A stretch of DNA of 64,000 nucleotides, from contig NC_060017.1 of assembly GCF_021134715.1 (NCBI RefSeq), positions 6,572,001-6,636,000 of the forward strand, read 5' to 3'. The stretch is from Daphnia pulex (taxonomy: Eukaryota > Arthropoda > Branchiopoda > Diplostraca > Daphniidae). Within the stretch, counting starts at the first letter, position 1; every line of letters begins with the position of its first letter. Made by a program: the position numbers and the translations under genes. This document shows positions 9,267-28,100 of the stretch, piece after piece. The notes under the pieces are model-generated. The model worked only from the letters and a program-made list of their open reading frames with translations. It searched no databases and had not been told where the DNA came from.

Positions 9267-12200
9267 TTAACATTTTACGGACATGGTAGCTTCAATTTCC
9301 TCAATACTGAAAAACAATACAAAAAGGTTAAGTTGTACTTTAAAAAAATACAAGTATCACTTGCGATTATTACCTTCTAGGGACTTCAGTCATTACTTCG
9401 ACTCCCGTCTCTGTGACGACAATATCGTCTTCAATACGAACTCCACCGAATCCCCTGTGTTCTGCTACGGCTTCTTTAATCAAGAATTTAGAAAGTTCGG
9501 GATCTTCCAGAGCTTGATCCAACAATCGGTCTATGAAATAACATCCTGGTTCAACAGTCAATACCATTCCTGGTTGGAGAACACGAGCTGTTCTTAAACT
9601 TTTCAGGCCAGCTTTCTCTGGACGAGCAGGATGGCCCTCAAGATATCCACCAACATCGTGAACATCAAGGCCCATAAAATGACCTAGACCATGGGGCTGA
9701 AACGTAGCCGCCAAGTTTGCCTTTCAGAAAAAAACATTCGAAAAACAAAAACAAACAAAAATTATCTTCACATTTTCTTTTCTTTGTGAGTTATGCACTA
9801 CCTTCATCATGTCGTCAACATCTCCTTGGAGTAAACCGTGCTCTTTCAAATGCTTCAGCATCACCCTATTCGCCAGCAAATGCATATCAATCCAACTGAC
9901 GCCTAAGACGTTCAAAAGAAATTAACATCTTCCGTAAACTAAAAATACAAACAGACCACTTACCTGGTTTAATGTGAGCAATAACGGCCCGACTAGCTTC
10001 CAATACGGCATTGTAGATTCCCTTTTGGCGGTCGGTAAACTTGCCATTGGCCGGGAAGGAACAAGTAATATCGGAAGCGAAACAATAATACTCCGCCCCC
10101 ATATCAAATAGACTTAACAAAATGCAAAAATGTATGTATACTCCACTCCGTATTTTGTTTGAATGGAAATCAATGTAGACCTACCACATGTCGCCTTCAC
10201 GAATCAACTTATCATTGGGCGCTCCAGCGTGACCGTAATGAAGTACACTTCCGTTCTCTCCAGATCCGCATATGCAGGTATAAGAAACATGACGGCATCC
10301 ACCACTATAGAAGTTAAATTTCATGTGGTTAGTAATTCAATGCTGAAATAACAATAATAATAATAATAAAAAAAACATTTACTGGAAATAAGAGTGGTGA
10401 AGAAAGACTGATTCACACTGATATTCTTTCATGCCTGCAATAAAAAATAAAAATAAATCAAGTTAAAGCAATTGTCTTGAAATGTTTTTCATGCGTTTAA
10501 AGCTAACCTGGCCGAACAGCCTTCATCACAGCAATGTGGGCGGCAGAAGAAACCTTATTGGCGTAGCGAAGAACGTCCAACTCCATCGAAGTTTTGATTA
10601 CGCGACTATTAAACAAAAATTAATCGAGAAAAAAGAGATATTTGTTTACACGGAGCGCAAATGTATTTCCGAAATTATCACACGGACATTAAATAACTGT
10701 TTAGCCTGCGGTTAAAAGCGAGTACAGTCATTCAAAAAGGAAAATAGACGACTATCAATATACGACTGGAGCAACTGTGTTTCTTTCTTGTTCGTCAACG
10801 AGATAACTTCATGCCAATCAAGATGAAGTGGTTGAAATCCCATTAATAACAGATGACGATGTCTCATAGCTTCGATGCCCACAAATGTTTTCTTTGAAGG
10901 CGAATGAATTGCATAGTGTTCTGGTGGATGAATAAGGATCGCCAAGCAATTTCGTTTTCCGGAGACACGGCTGTTCCCGTAACGGCATTGAGTCATTTCA
11001 TTTGCTGGCGAAACAAGAATATCAATCATGTACGCATGGTTAAGTGGGAGGTCTCTTAACAAGGTGGAAGGCAAGACTTTGAATTGATCTCCGCAAATTT
11101 CTTGAATTGGGGTGACTAATTGATTGATCATCCGAATGATACGACCGTCACGCGGCAGCGTTTTAGGGTGGTAGTCCTTGGGTTGAAAGTAGGATGAACC
11201 GTACTGGCCGCATTCGAAACTCATGGCAGCATCTAGTAATCTCAACTTGGAGCGACAATTCTCGATGATATCTTCCGTTTGACTGTGCACCCGATTGATG
11301 AAGTTTGAAGAGTAAACTTGGGGTATGAAGTTCATTGGATAACGTTGAAGATAGACACACGACAAAAGGACGTCCAAGAGAGATTCCGGTCGAAATTCAA
11401 CAATTCTTTTCTCAATCACTTCCTCTGCAGCTGACCAGAATGCAAAATCGTTGTCGGGATGAAAATCCAGCAAACCGAAAGCGGTCAAAACAGCTTCAAC
11501 TGTGCGAACACTCAATTTTTCATGACCCATACGGGAAAACCCGTCTGCCACTACATTGAAAACTACTGTGGGGCAATATTGAAAATGGCGAAAATAATCC
11601 GATGCTGCGATTATCAGGTCTTCATCAAGTCTGTTGGATGTTGATTGTCTGGATTTGAAGAATCTTTCGACTGCTTGAACGAAATATTTATCGGAATGAT
11701 CCAGTCGGCGGTACAGGTTCAACAACTTGGCTATTCCGTCTTCAGATATGGTATGTAAATTCAATTTCATCCAGTTCGAAACGAGTGTGCAAATTCGTCT
11801 GTGAGGAAGATTTAGGTCAGCAACAATCGACAAAATTTGTAGAACTCCTCGTTCGTCTAATTGATTAATCCCGGACACCAGTATTCGCTCGACATAGTGG
11901 AAAATGGCACGTTGGCTCTCCTTTACACGCGTTAAAATTTGAAACACACGCAATATGTCGGATTCAGTCATCTGTCGGCCTATTAGTCCAACCCAACATT
12001 TGTCGGCCCACTCTGGTTGTGACATAGCCGAGAAAAGTTCGATTATTTTACATACTTGAACGACGCTGCACAGGTTATCAAGTACTCGATTAAGGCAATT
12101 TTCAGCCAAAAGTATTCTCAGTGAGGAAACTCTGAAAGGGAATGAGGGCAAAAGAATTAATTGTAGACTTCCAATTAAATTATCTGTTGTTCCAGTCTTG

Positions 12201-14020
12201 CAAATTGTGGTTCCCAGCTGAAGTAGAACAGAATCCAGAGTGAAAGATTTGTCTAGCTCTGCACCACTATTACGGTACTCCATGTTCCTTCCCAATTCTG
12301 CCATTCTGGCTAAGGCTTGATGGGCAACTGGAGCAGTCACTTCTTCGATGTTGAATTCATCCAATTTAGAAATTACTGCTTCAAGATTTAAACATTTTCT
12401 GAAGATTGAATCAGATGGTGCTTCACCCGTTGAGCAGTCATTGTCTACCACTAAATGGTTCTTCATTCTCATTTGTAAAAATTGACTGTTGGCTCTTCTT
12501 ACTGCAATAGGGAGTTCTTCAATATTTAAACCGTCTTGAAGTAAGATCACCGAGTGACCAAATTGCGAGCTGGGCGTTTGGCCATCGTTGCTACACCACC
12601 TTTTTGTTTTTCCTGCCCTACTCACTCGTGACACAAGCCTGATCGTTGATGAGAACCAACGAGAGTAACTTTGAAGAACTAAAGCCATAGCTTTCACTTT
12701 CACTGAGACAATTTCTTCAAATACGAAAATGTATCCCAGCTTACATAACGACTTTAATATTTCGTAAAATACATCACAGGAATGCCAGATACTCGACACG
12801 GTTTACCAAAAATCACGTCGTCCACTCGTCTGCTAGACCAACATTAGGTTCGGCAACTTTGCGTAAACGGTTACCAAAGAGGCAGGCAGAGCGGACAGTT
12901 CAGAGTTTATACGATTCAAATATCTATTATGAATGATTAAAGATCACTTACCATTCGACGATGACAGGGTGAAGCAACTCGTTATCAATTTTGAATCTAG
13001 CAATGCAAACAAAATTATCTCTTTGTTTTTCAATTCAGTTTGAATATATTATTGTTTACTTGCTCATTCCTTCAAACACGGCTTCGCGGGTACAAAGATT
13101 ACTGTCCGTGTTCATGCCTTTCTAAAGTTCATTAAAAATATTTACTTTGTATGTTGAACTTCAGTTGGCACTTTTTATAACTTACTACTGTGAGAACTAT
13201 TTCTGCTTTGGCATTTTCCAATATCACTGCCATCTAAATGAAAAATATTGAAAATAAAAACCTGATTTCTTTAGTTATGAAAAATATGTGACAACTTGCC
13301 TCATCAACATAATGAACATGGTCAACTCCATACTTTTGCTTGTAATGATCACAATTAAAAATCTTGCCCATCCAGACAGCATAAGCCTCTGGATATTTTG
13401 GAATGAAGAGATGAGATGTTCCAGACTCTACTTCAATGGCACCAAAAAAATCAGGCTCTATGACACCAAAGGCCCAATGAAAGAAAGACTCCTAACAAAA
13501 GGTGGCATTCGAAAGTAGTAGTTAGTTCATGTTATATGTATAAAAATTAAAGTATTGATATTAGACAGTAGTTATATACCTGACGGAAGACATATTCAAC
13601 ATCAGTGCAATAGCGAGGAATTCCTTGACCACCCTGCAATACTACAACACTGTTCTTTTGTAGTTTAGGCAGTTGTCTCAAACTTTTGCAAAGGCGATCT
13701 CTATTCACAGCAAAAAGATCCATAGGGACTTGCAAAGTACCCTCTCCTTGTGAGAAGTAGCGACTCATTTTCGACAGACTTGATTGATTTCTTTCAAAGT
13801 TTCTGAAATAACGTTGCTGGTGATCTACAAGTGATTTGGTGGGGAATCTGTCAACGACAGCCGATCGTTTGAGTTGTCCCCTTGAGAAAAGCAGTCGCAC
13901 TTGGGTATCGTGACGAGTTAAATAAACTTTCGACCGAGATACAAGAAAGTTGAATACCTTGTTTGGGATACCAAGACTACCAGTAATACAACAGATACCA
14001 GTTGAAACGCCCCTAATCAT
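9267..14020 (-). CDS. PEPD: Xaa-Pro dipeptidase (prolidase)
   Basis: Cleaves dipeptides with C-terminal proline; a metal-dependent M24 peptidase. Twelve coding exons, all in phase: 14020 (or 13768)-13580, 13491-13300, 13233-13186, 13121-13060, 12996-12952, 10605-10508, 10434-10383, 10304-10185, 10112-9964, 9902-9802, 9720-9374, 9306-9267 (TAA). From the Met at 13768 the product is 480 residues, near the human length of 493, and starts [19 protein letters not shown] as in other prolidases. The metal ligands are present: both Asp in [17 protein letters not shown], His in PHGLGHF, Glu in TVEPG and Glu in GGVRIEDD. The frame stays open 84 codons further up to a Met at 14020, giving a basic leader. 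Intron 2 uses a GC donor (13299-13298). Intron 5 (12951-10606) holds another gene. Confidence 0.93.
10712..12688 (-). CDS. FAST-kinase-domain/RAP-domain mitochondrial RNA-binding protein, nested in prolidase intron 5
   Basis: Single-exon gene of 658 codons from the ATG at 12688 to TAA at 10714-10712. The start is chosen because it opens a typical mitochondrial leader ([21 protein letters not shown], rich in Arg/Ser, no acidic residues); the frame is open 37 codons further up to 12799. The body is a helical repeat protein. Residues about 360-470 fit FAST_1 ([15 protein letters not shown]); [16 protein letters not shown] fits the following FAST_2 region; the C-terminus ([20 protein letters not shown]) fits the RAP domain. 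FASTKD proteins bind and stabilise or process mitochondrial RNAs; which paralogue this is cannot be decided by eye. It lies wholly within a 2.35-kb intron of prolidase, same strand, and has no introns, which suggests a retroposed or inserted gene. Confidence 0.85.
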   Translation of the reverse strand: MALVLQSYSRWFSSTIRLVSRVSRAGKTKRWCSNDGQTPSSQFGHSVILLQDGLNIEELPIAVRRANSQFLQMRMKNHLVVDNDCSTGEAPSDSIFRKCLNLEAVISKLDEFNIEEVTAPVAHQALARMAELGRNMEYRNSGAELDKSFTLDSVLLQLGTTICKTGTTDNLIGSLQLILLPSFPFRVSSLRILLAENCLNRVLDNLCSVVQVCKIIELFSAMSQPEWADKCWVGLIGRQMTESDILRVFQILTRVKESQRAIFHYVERILVSGINQLDERGVLQILSIVADLNLPHRRICTLVSNWMKLNLHTISEDGIAKLLNLYRRLDHSDKYFVQAVERFFKSRQSTSNRLDEDLIIAASDYFRHFQYCPTVVFNVVADGFSRMGHEKLSVRTVEAVLTAFGLLDFHPDNDFAFWSAAEEVIEKRIVEFRPESLLDVLLSCVYLQRYPMNFIPQVYSSNFINRVHSQTEDIIENCRSKLRLLDAAMSFECGQYGSSYFQPKDYHPKTLPRDGRIIRMINQLVTPIQEICGDQFKVLPSTLLRDLPLNHAYMIDILVSPANEMTQCRYGNSRVSGKRNCLAILIHPPEHYAIHSPSKKTFVGIEAMRHRHLLLMGFQPLHLDWHEVISLTNKKETQLLQSYIDSRLFSFLNDCTRF

Positions 14021-15530
14021 GTCTAGGAGCGAATATCTGAGTAAGATTCCCAGCAGAGACTTTAAACTTGTGTGTTTTTTTTTCTTCTGTTGATTTGTTG
14101 TTCCAAAAGCTTTTGAATCGTGCCAACAGGTGGAGCTAGATTCAAACCTGATTCAAAATGCTAAAAAAAGGCCGCAATCATGCCGTGTTCAATGTTCACG
14201 GTCTCGTATGGAAAGAAGTAAAGGTTAGGAATAACAAACACGATGAAAAGATTTCGAAACTACGAGATTTAATTATTATCTCCAGATGTGCCGTGTTATT
14301 TTGAAGGTTTGAACAGGCAGCGGTTCGATGTCGGTGAATATTCGTCATTGCGGTCTTTCAAAGACCCATAAACCCCAGTGTTCAAACTTGGTCAACACAG
14401 TTGTTTTAGCCTCAGCCCTGTGACCTATAAACTTGAGCAGGAGACCATTTTTCCAAAGGGATTGTCGGTCACGTCGGCGTCGTCCCTTATTGAACTACTA
14501 CTACATGGTCATATAATAAGTACAACAACAGCACAGGGGAGAGTTTAGAGAGGATGTCGCCAATCGTCTGTATAATACGGGTGGTCTTCTTTCTTGTTGG
14601 GGACCTACGAGTTCACCGCAACTCGATATGGTTTTTTCCATATTTCCCCCCATAATGTTATTCTATTTAGATTGTTTTTATTTCAAATAACAAGACCACC
14701 ACTGCCCCCCTCCCAGTGGCCGCCGTGTCTGATGCCGTGTGTGCGGTACGAGGTCTTAAATGGCGACCACACTTGGTACAGTGGTGTATACACCTTTTGA
14801 AATGAAAATATAAGAACCCAAAAGCTTGTATGGCCGTCGCTAGAGAAGCTACGCGGGGTGTCGAATTCTTATCACAATACCCAAAGGTCGCCGTAGTTAC
14901 CGTGTGTACCAGAGAGAGAGAGAGAAAAAAGGCCCAAAAGGTCTCCGATGACTGCAGGCGTTGGAGAGAAACGGATGGCCCATCCCAGCAACGTCTGCCA
15001 TTACAAGATAAATAAATCCGTTAGGCACCGTGTTCTGTTCTTTTAAAAAAGACGCGAGCTGCTGCTGGTTCCGAGAGAGACCCACATCGGCGATGTCGCA
15101 CATGGATTCCTCCTCCTTCCCCAGCGCCTTTTTGTCAATGTTTTCTCTGTCAGCACAGTGACAGTCCAGCTATACTGCACGACGTTAAGCAGCGAAAGAA
15201 TTTCATGTTATCTCAACTGAAGCTTTATTACCTCAAGTTAAATTGTATCAACAAAAATGTGGGATACCTTTTTGGGGATTTTTATTGATTCACTGGGCGT
15301 CATATACGGACATGAACTAAATTGAAATTAAAACAATTACATAGATATGGCAATTAAAAACAGTATTTTCAAATCATTCTGTGGTATGCTATATAAGATG
15401 AATAAGCGCAACTAATCTTTTATACCGGAAACGTAATACACGCGGGGTAGTTAAAAATAGTTGAATTGGTCGCGATGTAAAAGTCACAGTAGTTTCTCCT
15501 TCCTGTGTTCCTTATTTTTCTGTTTCACAG
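14021..15530. other. Upstream region of prolidase, no gene recognised
   Basis: Contains an (AG)8 microsatellite at 14911-14926 and short open frames without family signatures. The prolidase promoter must lie in its first part; no core motif stands out. Confidence 0.35.
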
Positions 15531-15845
15531 GCGAGCAGAGCATTTGATTATTGATCTAAGAGTGGCAGCAACGTCCAGGACCAGCCGTTTCATCTGCGTC
15601 CGCCAGAAGAGAGAATCCAGCGGCAGAAGCAGCAGAGGGGCTCCCCAGTCAAAATTCTTCGCTCTGTGTAACATTTTCCGCATTTTCTGGTTGCATAAAT
15701 GGGGAGGACCTAATAGCGTCATAAAAGTTAGACTTCGTCTTTTAGAACACCACCAAGAAATCTATTGGATTTATTTGTTTACACATACGAAGCGTACATT
15801 CCAGATGAGCTGGTCAGTAACAGTATATAGACTTAAGAAAATCTT
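15531..15845 (+). other. Open segment flanked by strong splice sites, possible exon of unknown gene
   Basis: A pyrimidine-rich tract ending TTTCACAG precedes 15531 and GTAAGTAAAA follows 15845. The 315-nt segment between is open in one plus-strand frame throughout (about 104 codons, Arg/Ser-rich start RRAEHLIIDLRVAATSR). No family is recognised, and no partner exon is evident. It could be a 5' UTR exon of FoxF or chance. Confidence 0.2.
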
Positions 15846-22142
<6,297 letters not shown>

Positions 22143-25100
22143 CCTCTTACATACAAGACGAAAGTTGTCTTGTTCGCAACGATTCTACTCAACTCTTTGT
22201 ACATAAATTAATTCATCAAAGTCATCTCTACTCGTCACAATTCTTCGTACAATGCAATAAGCGCAAACGTTCTTTTCAAGCATCCTCAGCATAAACAGGT
22301 AAAATGAGCTTCAAATTTTTCATTAATAAGAATTAAGTAGAACGTTTGGTTAAGTTTGTAAAGCCTCTGCGACAATTAAGTTGGATGTGACGGCGGAGAG
22401 CGGAAGAGATTGCGATTGTAAACTAAAGTTTCACTCAACTTCCTGTCGGCTTTTCCTTTTACGAACATTTTTATTAGAAAGACCTCCGTTAGAGTGTCAC
22501 CCTATATTCATTGGAGTGAACACAAGGGCGGCAGACGAGCAAAGGAAAACCATTTTTATCTTTAAATTTGGACTAATTACTAGCCAGTTTAACAAAGTGT
22601 GAAACTCAATTGGTTTAATCATTCAAAAATGGTAGAAAACAAATGGCTGTCGTTGTTTTCCCAGTGAGCGGGGATGAACCGACGATGACGGACTGGGATA
22701 AGCTGTTGCTTACGTCGTGCACATTTAGACCAATAATAATATGCGCATGTAACATTGCGTGGGAACTTGCATGTTGGCCAATACGCGTAAGCTGGGGCGA
22801 GATATATAGGCCTATATACATGACAACTGCTAAAGAGATGGAAATGTTACACAGGGTGGTGACTATACACATCTCTAGAGAGCATAAGCCATTATACTAT
22901 ATGGTAAACGCGGTTTCAGTTACAGTGCTGTGGAGGCTATGCGTGTTGATGGGCTTTCAGTCTGCTCTGCGACTATAATATATAGGCCAATAGCTATAAG
23001 CTATCTGTTATATCCTTGCGACCCCGTGGCGACCTAGACGACCCGTTCCGTTCAACGGCAAGTGGAGCAAGTGACGTGAGAATAGGTCAGCCAACGTGCA
23101 ATACTCGGGTGATGACTGGCATATTTTTCCAGCTCCTTTACTTATTATTATTTTTCTTTCTTCTCCATTTTCGCTCTGTTTTCCTTGCCTCGCCACGTAC
23201 ATGTGTGACGTCGTCGTCCCAGTTGCTACTGTGTGTGAGCCTTGGCGAGAGTTGCGGTTCAGGTTGACAAGAGCAGTGCTCGTGACCCTGTCGACCGCAA
23301 ATGTTTCAACACGTCGTCGTCTCTTACAGCATTATCCCCTCGTCGTCCCCTGCCATTAAAAGTGCTGATACCAGTGTAGACGGGGGCCCCTGTACCGTCT
23401 CCTCTCTGCAACTGCAGCCGCACTTGACCCCAACGGCCTCCGCGAGGCCCACCATTCCCATATTCCCTGCCACCGATACACTGATGTGATGCCCCTATAC
23501 GATGACGTGGGTGGGGAGGGATATCAATACCACAGAGCTCTAGTTTCCCTTAAGCAATTGTCACATTTCTAACGATCTATTCAAATGTATGCTAGAAAAT
23601 TGATTTCATTTTCTCCCGTTTTTGTTTTGCATTTTCAGGTGCAGATCCGACAACGACAATTCATCTTTGAAGGCCTTTGGTTCGCAACCGCTTCTATTGT
23701 AACCAACCTCCGTGTGTAAAAACAAACAATAACGAAAAAAGAACTCTCTACCAGTAAATCTACTTAATTATTAGGGTCCCTTCCGTGCATGTCGACATGA
23801 AAATTGTTTTTAAAATTTATGCTGCTGCTGCTCTGCGACGAGTGCGTGTCTGACGTTGTTTCCCGAACGACAATCACGTATAATAGGCCTTCTGATGAAA
23901 AACGATGGGTATGGCGCTAGTCCGTATATATTTCAGATGACTCAACCAGTAATCATTTGCCGTTTGAATGAGTATACCTAATTATTGTATATTCATGTTG
24001 TAACAAAATATATAACTCGATTTGTCCAAGATAAAAATTATGGAAACTCTTGATTTGTGTGTAATAATAATCAAATGCAATAACAAAATGAGGAGAGTCT
24101 CAATCCGTACACTGTTGCCCCTCCCCCCGTCTCGGAAATCTTATCTTTGATATATAGACCTGTACATATATCTCTCTACACACGCCTTGATATTCATTTC
24201 CTTTTTTCCCTGATGTAGTACTTCCTCTTCTTCTTCCTCGACACTTGAACACTTCTGATATAGTCCGCCATCACATATAGTCGATATGGTCTCTGCTCTT
24301 CTTCGTAATAAATCATGTTGCTGTAAAATACAACAGTCAAAAGCCTTTTTTCTTTCAAGCCGCTTCTATTCCACCGAAAAATACAAACGAGTCATATATG
24401 GCTACCGATTCGTGCATCGCTGTTCGTGTTACATCACACGAGGGGTATCTCGACTATCGACTGTTTAGGATCATCTCGTACCGCACCTCTTGTCTTATGA
24501 TTTAGTGTCGTTCAATTTTTTAACGAAAGTATCGAAAATTCATTTAATTCCTTGGTTTAATTATTACGTATAATATTCACTTTCTACCAAGTGCCAAATA
24601 AATGCAAATTCAGATTGAACTTAGCGAAGCCTAAAACTGTATTGAATGCATTTTATGTGGCATATGGTTCTGAAAGGCGTAAAAAAAAAAAGAAGATGAG
24701 AGTTCAAACATTTTCCGTTTCTGCCTGCCACAAGTATAATAGTCCTGTGTGTAGTGTAGGCTTCCCTGGAAGTCTTGACACTGTCCAGGCCATCCTTGTC
24801 TTCCTCAACGCTCGACGCTCTCGACGGGAATTCACCCGTTTTGACGACTTTTCTATAGCAGCCAGAAATTTCATTTGAGAGGGAAATACGGATAGAACAT
24901 GTGGCAGCATCACGAAAGAAAGTCATAACCATTTTTCCTTTTCTTTTTTAAAAGAATTCAAACGAACAAAAAAAGAATTTTCATTCAAAAATCGACCTTG
25001 GTAAGAACAGCCTTCAAATGACAAAATACGACCAATTTACCAACGACAAAATTTTCGTTATTTGATTATTTGATTGGCGGGTTTAACGGAAAAAAAAAAC

Positions 25101-28100
25101 AAGTGGATAAAAAATATTATTTGTCGCCCCCCGTTAATAGCCGTAATAAGTTTTAACTATGGTGGGGAGTGTCTTGTGAAAATCGAGCACCATGAATAAG
25201 TACAGACGATGATGAGCGGCTGCACAGCGCAAGTAATAGTAGTAGCCTAGCACGTCAATGTCAAATGGGCGCGACTTGGAGTCGACGGCGGCTGCGGCCG
25301 GCTATTATTATACTGCCCAGCAGTGCGCAGCAGCATCCAATCCATTCAGAGCCAACAATGTAACAGCAACATGCAGAAAAAAAGGGGCGAGATTTTTTAA
25401 GTGCCAAATGGTCATAAACGATCGGCATTCTAATAAAGAATTCGCTCAACTTTGTGGCCGCTTACCACCGATCATCTGAAACGATCGGAATTGTACAAAA
25501 ATAATTTGGGTCGGTTGAATTGCGGCGCCAGTTAAATTCGTTTACATTGGCGATAATTGATACGATGAATCAGATTCCCTACACATAACAATCAACTTTA
25601 AATTTTTGGATGGATTGTATAAACAGGAGACGGGCGGCCTAATAGCGTTGTTGATATCTACATCTTTATCCAGGAGCCCTATTTATGAAAGCCAATGATG
25701 AAAGATGGTGGTGGTGGGTACAATGTGTGGGCCACCACCCATCAAGAACTCTATATACTAGTTGCCCATCATCGGCAGCCTCAGCAGATGGACACCGCAT
25801 GGTCCTGGATGGATGGGGATTCTGAGCTTTCGCCTCAGCATCTCCGCCTTGCCGCCGCCCAGTCGTAATTGTGGATATCCTGATGCGCCCATCCCTTCTT
25901 CTTCTCACTTTTGTGCCTTTCTGAACTTCAACTGGTTCGCATGCTGCTGTTTTTAGAGCCCCTCAATATAATTATGACAACCATCGTCGCCCTCCTTCCC
26001 CCCCTTCTGTAAAGAAAAACCCTCCTCTAGCGCATTTCCCATCCGACGTCCTAATATAATAGGCTGACTCCATTCTGCTGCTGCACAATTTTCCTTATAG
26101 TTTTTTATTTCTTTTTTTTTCCCTTCTCCTGTTTTGTTTTTCTTACGAAAAACGAAACGGGCGCCGCGAATGAGCAACGTGTCTTCTAATATAGACTGGC
26201 TGGTTTGGCCAGGGATGGATGGATGGATGGGGTTCAAATTTGTCTTCTTCCGCGAGGAGCAGAAAGGAAAACACGGCCATTTGGGATGATTTGAAGCCAC
26301 GACGGTTGAAGAATATTGTAAGACCAACATAGAGAGAGAGCCCAGCAAACAAGTGAAACTGCCGGAATGGAACAAGGGATCTATACAACGACCGGCCCTG
26401 AGAAACTCCCGACATATGCGGTATGGCAAAAGCAATAAGCATATAAACAATCGTCATAAAAAGCTTGGCGAGATGCAAACACAAGAGAGAGAAAGATATA
26501 GATAGAAGCTTTTAGGGTTGCGGCAGTTCTATTGAAACAGAAAACGGAGCCATTCACATACTATGTTATGGATGCCATTGCGGATGGGCTATAAAAATGG
26601 TACAGATGATGGCGCATTGCAAAAACACGGGGGGAGAATGCTGTTTGGTACCCTGATTATTTATTGGGAAAATAATGAGAATTATTGAAGGATTTAGCCA
26701 GGGATCAACGGGTCGGATGTTGCCGGCTGGGGCATGTAAGGAATACATTTCAACTGGTACAAAATGTCTAAAAAGTACTGATCGGATAGAGACTATCGAG
26801 TTATTTACATTGATATTTGATTCATGAGACGAGTGGAATTTATTGGCTGGTATGCTCGTCCGTTTTAATGAACGATCCCGCACGACGACCCAAGCCATAG
26901 TATACATAGCTTATACAACTTAGGCTACCGTATGTAAACAAGGCAGCCAAGGGATAGTAAACACGTAGTAAACATGAAGCCCATCAGACACGCGAGAAAT
27001 GGCCCAGGCACGCGCGTGTCCATCATTGTTTTAGTCGTCATTATGTCATCGTTGTCATCCATTACGCTCCTTTTCGTCCTAAATAATCGTGTCATGTCAG
27101 CAAGTGAAATAAAATCATTTTTTGACGTTACAATTTCAATTCTTGGCCGATTCCGCTCAGGAGAAAAAACGAAATGTATAAGGAAAACTAAAATGATTTT
27201 AATTTTGTTGTGATTTTCTTCTGATAAAAATCGGGACACACGATAGCAATATCAAAAATCTATTTGAACATTGGAGACTGGATTATTATATCTGTAGTGC
27301 GCGAGTGCAAAGTTTAAGAATGTAGGTTTTACGAATTGCTGATGTCATATGCCGAATTTGAACTGTGCGGCTAACAGAATTCTCCACTGCTTTTAGTCTA
27401 CGGAGCTCTCTAGCGGCCAAGGGATCTACTTCTATAAGGAAGAAAATTAAAAGCGGTTCACTGAGCGAAAGAAATGACCGAAAGGAACGCAAATTCTTTC
27501 ACTTTTTTGGCTGTACAAATTTCTTTCAATTCCGATAGAATTTTATTTGACAGCTAAAAAGATGAAGGTGAAAATGAATCAGGATTTGGGTAAAAAATAA
27601 GGCTATAATTTGAGCGTGAATCCTGCGGGATTAAAATAATCCTCACAAAAAGAGAACAGTGTACCATTACTAGATGGCAGCACGGCAGCTTCCGTTCGTG
27701 AAATTGCCGTGAAAAATCATATTAAAGAAATGATTTAGTGAAACTTAAAATTAGAACAATGTACGAAATGATTCCAACTCCCGGATAACGAAAAACTGGC
27801 AGTGATTGTTTTTCCATGCCTTGCGAAAACGCCTTCATAAAACTTACAGTTTTACAAGTATTTTCCAGTTTGTTTGTTTTTCAAACAAAAAAAGTGCCTA
27901 AAGACCCTCTTCAAAATATGGTCCCTCTTTGAAAAATGTCTGTTTACGTAAGTGTATTCGGTCTGTATAGGCCGTGCAGTTAAAAAATATTATGAAACGA
28001 GACAAAATATCCATTTCAGTCCTTCCAAAACGACTCGTCTATTTCCTCTTGTTTGTACACATAAAGTGTATAATAGATCGAGTCCCATTTTAGAATGAAA

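Noticed and set aside
9283-9597. 104-codon plus-strand open frame
   Set aside because: It is antisense to the last two coding exons of prolidase and has no family features.
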